Source: Natronococcus sp. A-GB1 (GTDB lineage Archaea > Halobacteriota > Halobacteria > Halobacteriales > Natrialbaceae). Taken from it: a stretch of 64,000 nt of DNA. Below are positions 50,868 through 59,970 of the stretch, piece by piece. A model generated the notes under the pieces. The model did not search any database. It was not told the origin of the DNA and saw nothing but the letters and a program-made list of their open reading frames with translations. Numbering within the stretch: the stretch's first letter is position 1; the number at the start of each line of letters is the position of its first letter. A program made the position numbers and the translations under genes. Location of the stretch: assembly GCF_029688845.1 (NCBI RefSeq), contig NZ_JARUKW010000018.1, positions 1 through 64,000 of the forward strand, given 5' to 3'.

Positions 50868-51529
50868 GACCGGTGAGTGCGGACCACGATGATACGGATG
50901 GCCGGGCGGTCGGCGGGGTGATGCGAGACGATATTCCGCAGATACTTGCGGATGTGCTCGTTGACCACGATCAGCATCTTGAGGTGTGGGTGCGGCCGGA
51001 ACGGGCAGGTGCCGGCTATACCATCGAGTGGACACCGGTCGAGTTCGATCGGGACACACAGGACTGGCAGCCAGCCAGTCGCAGCACCCGCCTCCAGGAG
51101 ACGGTCCGCGACCTCTTGGAACGGGTTATTGGCGGGGAGAACCGGGAGCCGGTGAAAGTGTTTGCGGTCAACGATGCGTACCTGTTCAAGCACTACTTCG
51201 AGGAAAAATCGGTGTTCGAGGCGTTGCGATCGTACTACAACGGGGATCAATCCCGGTTCGAGGTCCCAGACCACGCATTCGAGGACGTCCAAACGATATT
51301 GGAGGAGGCCGGGTTTGAACCGGTGCTCATCCGGGATGTCCGGCCGTTCTGCGTTGTCTACCCAAAGTACCGGGAGCATCCAACTGTCCTGTTCAAACGG
51401 TCGGTGCTCCAGCAGAGCCGTGATCGGGTCCACATCTTCTTGATGCAGGACCAGGCCGCGGTCGAGCAGGCCGTCAACCAGGGTGCAACACCGGTGACTG
51501 ACACCGACCTCGATGATAACGGCCTCTAA
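50864..51529 (+). CDS. Hypothetical protein coupled to the DUF932-like gene
   Basis: 221 residues with a GTG start overlapping the previous stop. Recognisable stretches are IPQILADVLVDHDQHLEVWV, an acidic linker, EEKSVFEALRSYYNGDQSRF and PTVLFKRSVLQQSRDRVHIF. It is soluble and has one or two cysteines. No family is recognised. A short frame overlapping its end (from 51513) is not convincing. Confidence 0.65.
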   Translation: MRPVSADHDDTDGRAVGGVMRDDIPQILADVLVDHDQHLEVWVRPERAGAGYTIEWTPVEFDRDTQDWQPASRSTRLQETVRDLLERVIGGENREPVKVFAVNDAYLFKHYFEEKSVFEALRSYYNGDQSRFEVPDHAFEDVQTILEEAGFEPVLIRDVRPFCVVYPKYREHPTVLFKRSVLQQSRDRVHIFLMQDQAAVEQAVNQGATPVTDTDLDDNGL

Positions 51530-51930
51530 ACCCGGGTCAACGTCTGCCTTGTACCTGGTTGAAGACGAACTACAGCGGGAAGATACAGTGGATTTGACGG
51601 TGGCTGTAACCGGGGATCGTGCTCTGGGAACTGGGGTGGTCGGATACCCGGGTGAGCGGACACCGCCTTGTACCGCTGGAGCCCGGTATCGGGAGAAATT
51701 AAAAGTTTCTTAGGTCTTCAATCGGTGAACGCAGGGTTGTACGTGGTTCGTTCGTGGCTGGAGCCATGCAATCGGTCAAATCCGGGTTTCCGGTCTGAAC
51801 GCGTTGCTTCCACGATTGACGTGTTTTCGTGGCCGCAGAAACGGTTTCACGGGTTCGTAAACAATCTATGCGGAAATAACGTGTTTTACATGCGTCTTTG
51901 GCTGTGCGATGAACATTTCCGTCCTAAGGT
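51530..51930. other. Gene-free spacer upstream of the S-layer-type gene
   Basis: About 400 bases. A frame from 51513 to 51713 (66 residues, starting MITASKPGSTSALYLVEDEL) is possible but not supported. A second frame runs on into the hairpin-rich leader and is rejected. ATTAAAAGTTTC at about 51700 resembles a TATA box without an obvious gene after it. I see no other feature. Confidence 0.4.
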
Positions 51931-52156
51931 ACTTAAAAGGTCTTTATCAAGTACTGTACAGGTTGTAAGTGTTCCACCTCCACTTTTCGTGGAACCTACT
52001 TACCAGGTGCCCTCCATTCGGGGGCATCACTACCTATACCCGAATGGGTACCCAGGATCGGCGACCGCTCCGGGCCCGATCCCAAAAATAACTCCCGGAG
52101 CAACCAGAACACAACTGGTTGAACCACAATCAAATCAAATTAGGTGAATCAACACA
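51931..52156 (+). promoter_or_regulatory. Promoter and long hairpin-rich leader of the S-layer-type gene
   Basis: ACTTAAAAGG at 51931-51940 is a TATA box, with a start near 51962. Three hairpins follow in order: GTAAG/CTTAC with GTTCCAC/GTGGAAC (51965-52003), CATTCGGG/CCCGAATG (52015-52046) and GGATCGG/CCGATCC (52055-52082). AGGTGA at about 52142 is a ribosome-binding site for the ATG at 52157. A leader of about 195 bases is exceptional for haloarchaea and parallels the leader at 39027. Confidence 0.65.
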
Positions 52157-54559
52157 ATGAAAGTCAAGAACTCAATCAAGAAGGTCGGAGCCGTTGCAGC
52201 ATCCGGACTGATGGTCGGACTATCAGTCGGTGCCGCAGCATCACTCTCCGACTTCCCAGAACCATTTGTGGAGGACGGCGAAGTCGCCTCCCAGATCGTT
52301 GTGGGATCAACAGGACAAGTAGCCGACGTCGTTGGTGCGGTTAACATCGCAGCAGCACTCGGCCACGCAGCAGTACAAACAGAAGAAACCGAAATCGAAG
52401 GCGGCATCGCTCACGATGTCGACGGAGAAATCGAAGAAACCGCCATCCGTGGCGAAGTTGATTTTGATGTCGGAGACGCGTACTCACAGTTCGAAACGTA
52501 CTACGAGTACGATGAAGACGACAACCTCCGAGTCACAGAAGAAGCAATCGTCAGCATGGGATCAGAAGGTGGTGCAGTCGTTGCAACTGACGTCGAAGAA
52601 GAACTCGACGCAGAAGTACGACTGACAGGAGAAGGAGACTTGGGTGAAAACGATTACCCTATCCAGTACACAGCTGACTATGGTGCAGGTGTCGAAGAAG
52701 GTGAGGCAATCTACCTGCTCGGCGAAACGTACGAAGTGACCGCTCTCGACAGTGATGACCTCGAACTGGGTGCACAGCTTGAGCACCGCAATCTCGCAGC
52801 TGGCGACGAAATCGAGCACGGTGTCTGGACCGTCGAGATCATCGACGTTGACCGGGGAGACAGTCCAGCGGTACGAGTTGATGTCTACGAAGACGGATCT
52901 TTCGTGACCAGTGCCACACTCGATGAGAGTGACAATCCTCGTGAAGAGTTCGGAGACGACAATGAGTTCGTCATCGAAGTCGACGACATCTGGTTCGGTG
53001 ACGCACTGGATCAGGTCCACCTGGACACGACACTCACCGAAATCGAACAGGAAAACGGTGAAGCGTTCTGGATGGACGAGGACTACAACTTCTACTTCGA
53101 AACCACCGCAGACGACGAAGCGGTTGTCAGCGTTGACCTTATGGCCAACGTAGAGTTCGTGATCGTCGAAGATGACGACGATGAGGAACTGGACGAAAAC
53201 GAAGTACATGCACTCGCTCCGGGAGAATCCTTCGCAGGACCGAACGACTACTTCACAGTCGAGAACCTCGGACTCGATGACGCGGACGCTGAAGACATCT
53301 CCATCCAAGAAGACATGGAGCTGGACTTCTACGACGCCAACAACGTCCACCACAACTTCGCACTCGAAGACATCTCAACACTCAGTGACTTGACAACCAA
53401 TGAAGATGACGGGTACGTAATCGTCGCAACCGACGACGATGAAGGCGTTCCACTCTACATGGACGTCAACACCTGGGATGATTCTGGTGGCGACGGAGTC
53501 GATATCGACTTCGAGTACGGTGACCGAGAACAAACCATCGAAGAAGACTCTGGAAGCGGCACCTACACGTTCCGTGGTGACGGATTCAGCGTCGAAGTGT
53601 CTCTCGATGACGGTAATGCAGATAGCATCAGCATTGTCAGTGACGCTGAAGATGGTTCTGGGCCAGTTCTTCCAGGTCATCTTGAAGGCACATCTATCGC
53701 TGATGGTGAAGCCAACTATCTCACCACCTACCGACAAGGTGTCCTGACACTCCACGACCTCGCTGCAGACGACCTGGAGGAAGGCGATGAGACGCTTGGT
53801 GACTACGGTGTCACTGTCGCCGCATCGGATCTGGATGCTGTTAATCCAGAAGACGGTGGTGTCATTGCACTGTCTGAGTCCGACGAAGACACAGAAGAAC
53901 GAGGATACGTTCTGACAGTCTTCGAAGATGACAACCACGTTGGCGCTGAAGATGTCGATGCAGGTGAGATCTATGAGGTCTTCCTCCACGACGACAGCGA
54001 TGATGAACAAGGTGACAACACCAATTGGGACTTCGACGCTGATCAGGATGAGTCGATGACCAATCACGGGACACACGTCACCTTCGACGACTCTGATGAA
54101 GTGGCACTGAGCCACCCTGAAGAGCAGCTCGAACTGTCAGTCGCACTCGGTTCAACGGACACCACCGAAACCAGTGGAGAAACCGTTGAGACTGTTGCCG
54201 AGCAGAGTGATCTGCCTGACATGGCAATGCTTGACGAGGAAGAGACTGAGTCTGTCCGGGACAACAACCACTTGATCTTGGTTGGTGGTCCGGCGGTCAA
54301 CACGTTGACCCAAGAGCTGTACGATGACGGTGACATCGACCTCAGTGATGTTGAGGACGATCAGTCTGGTGCGGTCATTGAGATCGTTGAAGACGCGTTC
54401 AGTACTGGACAGCACGCGATGGTTGTTGCTGGTTACGCAGCTGACGACACACGCGGTGCATCCCAGTACATCGCACAGCACAGGACGAACGCTGACACGT
54501 TGGCTGACAACGATCAGCGACTGGTCCTGACCGAAGCACAGTTCGACACAGAACAGTAG
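52157..54559 (+). CDS. S-layer protein with S_layer_N/S_layer_C-type ends
   Basis: 800 residues, very acidic. Signal peptide MKVKNSIKKVGAVAASGLMV and on to SVGAAASLSDFPEPF. The first segment, FPEPFVEDGEVASQIVVGST then ADVVGAVNIAAALG, matches S_layer_N (PF05123-type). The last 100 residues, LILVGGPAVNTLTQELY, then AMVVAGYAADDTRGASQYI, match S_layer_C (PF05124-type). These ends are typical of methanogen and DPANN S-layer proteins; haloarchaeal cell-surface glycoproteins usually end in a PGF-CTERM anchor. The middle holds beta-sandwich-like repeats. It could replace or overlay the host S-layer, or coat vesicles or virions. Confidence 0.8.
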   Translation: MKVKNSIKKVGAVAASGLMVGLSVGAAASLSDFPEPFVEDGEVASQIVVGSTGQVADVVGAVNIAAALGHAAVQTEETEIEGGIAHDVDGEIEETAIRGEVDFDVGDAYSQFETYYEYDEDDNLRVTEEAIVSMGSEGGAVVATDVEEELDAEVRLTGEGDLGENDYPIQYTADYGAGVEEGEAIYLLGETYEVTALDSDDLELGAQLEHRNLAAGDEIEHGVWTVEIIDVDRGDSPAVRVDVYEDGSFVTSATLDESDNPREEFGDDNEFVIEVDDIWFGDALDQVHLDTTLTEIEQENGEAFWMDEDYNFYFETTADDEAVVSVDLMANVEFVIVEDDDDEELDENEVHALAPGESFAGPNDYFTVENLGLDDADAEDISIQEDMELDFYDANNVHHNFALEDISTLSDLTTNEDDGYVIVATDDDEGVPLYMDVNTWDDSGGDGVDIDFEYGDREQTIEEDSGSGTYTFRGDGFSVEVSLDDGNADSISIVSDAEDGSGPVLPGHLEGTSIADGEANYLTTYRQGVLTLHDLAADDLEEGDETLGDYGVTVAASDLDAVNPEDGGVIALSESDEDTEERGYVLTVFEDDNHVGAEDVDAGEIYEVFLHDDSDDEQGDNTNWDFDADQDESMTNHGTHVTFDDSDEVALSHPEEQLELSVALGSTDTTETSGETVETVAEQSDLPDMAMLDEEETESVRDNNHLILVGGPAVNTLTQELYDDGDIDLSDVEDDQSGAVIEIVEDAFSTGQHAMVVAGYAADDTRGASQYIAQHRTNADTLADNDQRLVLTEAQFDTEQ

Positions 54560-54581
54560 CATCGGTGAACACACATTTCCC

Positions 54582-54622
54582 GAGGGGCTGGGCCTTGCCG
54601 GCCCGCCTCTCATTTCTTCCCT
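54582..54622 (+). terminator. Hairpin terminator after the S-layer-type gene
   Basis: GGGCC-TTGCC-GGCCC, extended by GAGG/CCTC arms, followed by a T/C-rich run. It lies 22 bases after the stop, so this gene is its own transcription unit. Confidence 0.65.
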
Positions 54623-54638
54623 TACAGACTGATGCCCG

Positions 54639-55427
54639 ATGACACAGCAGTACTCCCGTGACGACCTCCTCGAATACCTCCAACGATTAACGGAGGAGCT
54701 GGGACACTCACCGCGGATCGTGGATATCCGAGACAGAACAGATGCACCGCCAGTATCCCGGTTCAAGAACGAGTTCGGATCGTGGAACGCGGCTAAAGAC
54801 GCGGCCGGCCTCACCACGTTCCAACAACGCGGCCAAGGATCGTATTCTGATACAGAACTACTGGACCTGCTGCGGCAACTGGACACCGAACTCCGCGGCG
54901 ATGGCTCGGTGACCAAACAGGAGATGCAGGACGCCGACGGCTATCCCTCTGCCCAGACCTACAAACGCCGGTTCGGCTCCTGGAACGCCGCCAAAGAACA
55001 GGCTGGATTGACCACGATCGCCGAAGACGACACCCGGCCCAGGTACACGGATGGAGAACTACTAGCCATGCTCCAAGACTTGGCCGCAGACCTGGACCGG
55101 CCACTGCTCAAACGGGACGTAGAAGAAACCGAGGACTACCCGGACCCGACAACGTTCGAACGCCGATTCGGGTCATGGAACGCCGCCAAAGAACAGGCCG
55201 GGTTGACCACGATCGGGAAAGGCGAGACACCACGCCCGGACTCATACACGGATGCGGAGCTGCTGGACTTGTTACGGCAACGCGCCGCCGAGGTCACAGG
55301 AACACTGACGGAGAACGCGATGGATGCTGCCCCGGACTATCCGAACTCGTCAACGTACCGGCGGCGCTTCGGATCCTGGCAGGCAGCGAAGGAGAAGGCC
55401 GGGGTCCAGAAATCATCTGGGAAGTAA
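54639..55427 (+). CDS. Homing-endonuclease-associated repeat protein (four repeats)
   Basis: 262 residues, made of four copies of about 55-60 residues. Each starts YSxxELLxxLxxL-like and ends FGSWNAAKEQAGL (FGSWNAAKDAAGL, FGSWQAAKEKAGV). This is the DNA-binding repeat found beside HNH and LAGLIDADG homing endonucleases (HNH_repeat type). No nuclease domain is present, so it is probably a DNA-binding or regulatory protein. Repeats 2-4 are very alike, which points to recent internal duplication. It may regulate the S-layer gene before it or the NTPase after it. Confidence 0.8.
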   Translation: MTQQYSRDDLLEYLQRLTEELGHSPRIVDIRDRTDAPPVSRFKNEFGSWNAAKDAAGLTTFQQRGQGSYSDTELLDLLRQLDTELRGDGSVTKQEMQDADGYPSAQTYKRRFGSWNAAKEQAGLTTIAEDDTRPRYTDGELLAMLQDLAADLDRPLLKRDVEETEDYPDPTTFERRFGSWNAAKEQAGLTTIGKGETPRPDSYTDAELLDLLRQRAAEVTGTLTENAMDAAPDYPNSSTYRRRFGSWQAAKEKAGVQKSSGK

Positions 55428-55483
55428 TCGGGAGGGGGATAGACAGTAGGAATATATGATTTTCGTGCCTATAGGGATGTAGG

Positions 55484-58400
55484 ATGGATCCTGCGTCACT
55501 CGGTACGAGTCTTCTTGCGTCTGCTACAGCTCGGCGTGTCGGTCAGAAAGCTCATGAGATGGTCTTCCTGGAGGATCCAGTGGAGACAGCAGCAAGTCGG
55601 GTTGCCGAAAACCATGATGCATTAGAGCCAGAGGTCTTTCCGGCGATTTTTCAGGATGAGCAGGTTGCAGGGTTAGTTGAAGAGTTTGAATCAGGGGGGT
55701 CGGTGATTACACCGAGACAGGTAGCTGACGCGTTTGATGCCGATATGTTGGGATCTGAAGTCGAAGCAACGCCAGAGGAACTGGTTGAGGAGTTTCTGGA
55801 GTATCTTGAACAGGAGATCGGGCAGCAGCCGGAGGTTGGGCGGAAACTGTTACTGTGTTATTCGCAGCGGATCTTCCAGTATGCCACCGAACTTCAGGAG
55901 GGTCAAGAGGAGATACTGTTCGACCTGCGGAAAGTAGCTGGCCGTGTCCATACCGAGAAGGGATATACGATCTTCAGTCCGATAGAGGACCGGTTCGCCA
56001 AACAGCTGGCCGGAGACCATCCCAAGGAGCGATACGATCTACCGTTTTACGGGAGGGAAGACGCCGTCGAGGATTTCTTTGAGTTCGTCGACTCAGATCA
56101 GGCCGTTTTCGTTATCAGTGGGCCTGCCGGCGTTGGAAAAACCCGGCTCGTGGTCGAAGCAGGGCTCCATATCCAAGCCAGTTATCCGAAGTGGCGGGTT
56201 CTGACGACAGATATCCATGCGGGAAACATCGACGACGGCCTCCATGAAATCGACTTCAACGATGAGGAAAAGATCATCTTGTTTATCGATGATGCACGGG
56301 ATGTCGACCAAGTAGAGCGGCTGTTTGCTATCGCAGATCAGTACCGGCCAGATGTCAAACTGGTCTTTACGGAACGATCCTACTTCGTGCAGCCCTTACG
56401 AGAACGTGCGAACCGGTTTGCACTTGGTCATACGGTCTATGACCTTCCTCCACTCGATTCAGACAGCGTCAGGAACGTTCTCCGGGAATACTACCAGATC
56501 ATAGACCCGCCGACCCAGGACTGGATTATCCAGGTAAGTGAGGGGCGGCCCCAGATCGCCCATCTGTTGGCCGATCAGGTTCGCCAGCAGGGATCGGTCG
56601 AAAAAGATCCCCTGGCTGACAGTGAAGTGCTCCAGTGGGTGTTCGATGATACGGTCCGGGACGTGACCGCAGCAGCAAAGCAGCGCAGTGTCGGCGATCC
56701 ACAGAAAGCCGAAGAATATCTCCGGTACTTGGCTGCAGTAGGCAAGTTACAGACCGAAGATACGGCAATGGTGGATGCGTTTTGCGGGGCCATCGGAATC
56801 GACCCGGTTGAGGAGCCACGGTACCGCGCCATTTTGACCGAAACAACCGGATTAGTTGATACATCAGGTAGTCAGCTAACGGTAGAACCCGATGCGTTAC
56901 AGGAATACATCGTCTATACCTCGTTCTTCACCGAAACGGGCCGCGACTACCAGGCACAAGTATTCGACGTGTTCAGCGAACACACCCTGAAAGAACAGAT
57001 CAATACGTTACTCGTTATCGAGCATCGATACGACTGCCGGGACGCCGGCGCTGTCGTCAACGCCGTGGTGACCGACCACATGGATCAGATGACCGAGTAC
57101 GGGTTGGCGGCGCGGACAGAACTTCTTCGCCAGTTCGAGATCCTGGGTGCAGCAAAACCGGTGTGGGGAATAGACCTGGTCCGGGCTGCACTCACCGAGG
57201 AACTCCCTGAAACAGACGACAGCGAGGAACTACAGCGTCGTCTCCTCAAAGCACCGAGTACAGCCGGGAACCTGTGTCTGGCAGCTATCTCTATTCTGCA
57301 TAATGCCCTATCCCAGGAACCAGCGGCAGCAACAGAGCTGTTACTGGAACTGCACGTGCTCTACAGGGAACACAGCGGGATCACCGATGACATCACCCAA
57401 AAGCTGCGGCAAGAACTCGAGCCGGGATGGAGTCGAGACCCGACTACGCAGCGCCAGATGCTGTCCGTTATCAGCACCTATATTCACAACGAAGAGATTC
57501 CGCTCGAGATACGGCTGGAGTTGCTGGATCTCGTCGCAGCCCCGTCCCGGAGCCACGTCAATGATCACTTTGTGGACCCGCTCAACCCAGATGTGGTCCA
57601 ACTCCGGCGAGGTCCTGTTCCAGTTACCGATGACCGCCAAGCCCTCCGCATGGATGCGGTTAACCTGCTGATCGAGGTTATAGAGAGCACCGATTCAGCA
57701 CCCTTGCTACAAAAGGCAACAGAGACACTTACCGGGTTTTACCAGTCACAAGCCCAGCACTTCTATGAAACCGGAACAGTATACAATGCAGAGGAACTGA
57801 CCCGTATCTATGATTTCGCGGTCCAGTACGTTGCGGGGGCAGATAATCTGAATTGTGTTGACCAGTTCAGTAATCTGGTGGAGACAGACCTGGCTGCTGA
57901 CCTGGGAATCGAAGACCATGTTACGGGGCTTGAATCGCAGCTGACTCAGCACGATGGCTACCAGACCCTGCTCCAGATGAAACCTCAGAAGCGGCCACGA
58001 GACGAGCGGGGGCGAATGGAGGAACAGGAAGCCGCGATCAGAGAGTATCTTCAGGGGATTGATGTTACAGTCAACCGAGAGCTATTTACCACCGTTGTGG
58101 AAAACTACTCTGGCACATCGTTCCACCGCTTCTTTAGACTGCTCGGCGCGGAGTGTCCTACTGCGGGGCGAAAGCTGGTGAGCGGCGAAGAGTCGGGGTT
58201 ACAGGACTACCATCCCGATATTGTGAGCGGGTTCTGTACGGCCCGTCCTGATGCGGGAGAAACACTTGTTCAGGAGTTCATTGATAACGGCCGGTATGAC
58301 TTGGGCTGTGCCGGGCTACGGGTGCTTATCAACACGCGGCGGGGATTCGCAGTCAACCAAGTAGAGCAGCTGCTTCAGGAACATCAACCGTACTCAGTGG

Positions 58401-59257
58401 ACTTCACGGTGAACATGGCCAATGTTCTGTACGGACAGTGGCAGGACCACCAGACATGGACGGAATCACAGCTTCTTACCCTTCTTGAGGAGACACAGTC
58501 ATTGGATACTCAGGCTATAACCGCCCTTTTAGAAGTGCTTCCCTGTCGTGATACAACGGCGCTCCAGCACGTGGATGAAGCGATCATCATGGCAGTTATG
58601 GCCTATGCGGAGGAGCAGGACGGATTCAGTACCGCGCCAGGTACCCTTTCTAAGGTTATTGCCGAGGCAGCTGCCCGGTATCCAAAGCAGTTCGTCGAAT
58701 TCTGTCGTGCGCGTTATGACCAAGGAGATATGGGCGGCTCCCTGTTACCGACGTATCTTGATGTTGATACGGCACGTATGCAACGCAGCGATGAATACGC
58801 AGCTGCCGTCGATCAACTGGTAACCCTCATCCTGAATCCGGACTACCATGCCGATCTGTATTCTGATCTCTTAACCGTGTTTCCGACGGACGATGTTACC
58901 ACCGGGCTTATCGAGAGAATTCCTTACTGTGATGCGGCTCAACTTGCTGAAATCGGCGACTACTGCAAACAATTCACTTTGTCCAATGCGATTGAGGAGT
59001 TACTCTTAGCAGTTCTGACAGAGGGCGTCGAGGATCTCCAAGATGCCGATGACGTCCGTGCCAGTGTGCTCATCGCATTAAGTAATGATGGAGAGATGGG
59101 CATGATCTCCGGCGACCGGAACTCGACGGAACTCGAGACGGTTCGCCGCTGGCAGGACGATTCCAGTCTCCCGGTCAGTGTCCGCCGGTTCGCCGAGGAA
59201 GCCGAGCAGTACCTATTAGACGATATCAAGCGGATGAACCAAGCTTTCGACCGCTAG
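55484..59257 (+). CDS. STAND-type P-loop NTPase, large (1257 residues)
   Basis: An N-terminal domain of about 190 residues without recognised fold precedes the NTPase. Walker A is GPAGVGKTRLV at 213-223; Walker B is KIILFIDDARDVDQVERLF. VKLVFTERSYFVQPLRERAN and YDLPPLDSDSVRNVLREYYQ are the following STAND/NACHT landmarks. The C-terminal 700 residues are all-helical and may form a superhelical sensor (LETVRRWQDDSSLPVSVRRF near the end). In bacteria, such proteins often act as pathogen sensors with an effector domain. A GAATATATG box 30 bases upstream gives a leaderless message. Function is inferred. Confidence 0.75.
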   Translation: MDPASLGTSLLASATARRVGQKAHEMVFLEDPVETAASRVAENHDALEPEVFPAIFQDEQVAGLVEEFESGGSVITPRQVADAFDADMLGSEVEATPEELVEEFLEYLEQEIGQQPEVGRKLLLCYSQRIFQYATELQEGQEEILFDLRKVAGRVHTEKGYTIFSPIEDRFAKQLAGDHPKERYDLPFYGREDAVEDFFEFVDSDQAVFVISGPAGVGKTRLVVEAGLHIQASYPKWRVLTTDIHAGNIDDGLHEIDFNDEEKIILFIDDARDVDQVERLFAIADQYRPDVKLVFTERSYFVQPLRERANRFALGHTVYDLPPLDSDSVRNVLREYYQIIDPPTQDWIIQVSEGRPQIAHLLADQVRQQGSVEKDPLADSEVLQWVFDDTVRDVTAAAKQRSVGDPQKAEEYLRYLAAVGKLQTEDTAMVDAFCGAIGIDPVEEPRYRAILTETTGLVDTSGSQLTVEPDALQEYIVYTSFFTETGRDYQAQVFDVFSEHTLKEQINTLLVIEHRYDCRDAGAVVNAVVTDHMDQMTEYGLAARTELLRQFEILGAAKPVWGIDLVRAALTEELPETDDSEELQRRLLKAPSTAGNLCLAAISILHNALSQEPAAATELLLELHVLYREHSGITDDITQKLRQELEPGWSRDPTTQRQMLSVISTYIHNEEIPLEIRLELLDLVAAPSRSHVNDHFVDPLNPDVVQLRRGPVPVTDDRQALRMDAVNLLIEVIESTDSAPLLQKATETLTGFYQSQAQHFYETGTVYNAEELTRIYDFAVQYVAGADNLNCVDQFSNLVETDLAADLGIEDHVTGLESQLTQHDGYQTLLQMKPQKRPRDERGRMEEQEAAIREYLQGIDVTVNRELFTTVVENYSGTSFHRFFRLLGAECPTAGRKLVSGEESGLQDYHPDIVSGFCTARPDAGETLVQEFIDNGRYDLGCAGLRVLINTRRGFAVNQVEQLLQEHQPYSVDFTVNMANVLYGQWQDHQTWTESQLLTLLEETQSLDTQAITALLEVLPCRDTTALQHVDEAIIMAVMAYAEEQDGFSTAPGTLSKVIAEAAARYPKQFVEFCRARYDQGDMGGSLLPTYLDVDTARMQRSDEYAAAVDQLVTLILNPDYHADLYSDLLTVFPTDDVTTGLIERIPYCDAAQLAEIGDYCKQFTLSNAIEELLLAVLTEGVEDLQDADDVRASVLIALSNDGEMGMISGDRNSTELETVRRWQDDSSLPVSVRRFAEEAEQYLLDDIKRMNQAFDR

Positions 59258-59522
59258 TATACAGAAGGACCGCTAATCGTGAACCCTCTGATCAGTCCGA
59301 AGGATACGAAACACCGTCTATCCCCAGTGATATCTCTGTAGCAATAATACCACGATGCAACAATGCCCTGGCACACTAAGTCAGTTGAGACAGTTAACAC
59401 CGGGCACAGAGAGGAGACCGAGACCGATCGGATGTGGCGACGGATCAGCCCGGTACTGTACTATACGGTAAAACAGGTTGCAGACCAGTCGGATAACACG
59501 GGTAGGGCACCTGTATACCAGG

Positions 59523-59855
59523 GTGGGCACAGTCACCGGTGACACGCATAAACAGGTCGAAACATACGACCTACAGCTTCCGACACGAACGCTCGAAGTC
59601 GAACACGTAGTGCGAACCGATTGGGACGATCTGTACGATCCATGCCCCGTCTGCCAGGGTACCGAGTTCGATCACCTCCGGTACGAGGGCGGGCACTACG
59701 GTCACCACCAGGAGACAGTTGTCCAGCGGTCCGACTACTGGGACCAGCAAGGCAGCCTGTACACGGCCTGTAAATCGTGTGATGAAGTCCTCTACAAGAG
59801 TCCGGCTTATGATGTGCTCAGATACGAAGAAGCAGGTCTCCTCGAAGACAGTTGA
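59523..59855 (+). CDS. Small zinc-finger protein
   Basis: About 110 residues from a GTG at 59523; earlier in-frame starts are possible. CPVC near residue 44 and CKSC near residue 85 form a zinc site, and HYGHHQETVVQRSDYWDQQG lies between. It ends RYEEAGLLEDS. No family is recognised. It lies between the NTPase and the DpdA-like gene in the same direction and may belong to the same locus. Confidence 0.55.
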   Translation: MGTVTGDTHKQVETYDLQLPTRTLEVEHVVRTDWDDLYDPCPVCQGTEFDHLRYEGGHYGHHQETVVQRSDYWDQQGSLYTACKSCDEVLYKSPAYDVLRYEEAGLLEDS

Positions 59856-59970
59856 CAACCGTTAGGCCATGGCCGCTGTGAACAGTATGAGGGTTTGATA
59901 GGTGGTGGTGAGCGGACTCCAGCAGGTTGATATGGGAATGCGCGTAATCGATGGACGGTGAATAATTCGC

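Noticed and set aside
51668-52147. 159-residue frame before the S-layer-type gene
   Set aside because: It runs through the TATA box and all three leader hairpins, and its composition is not acidic.
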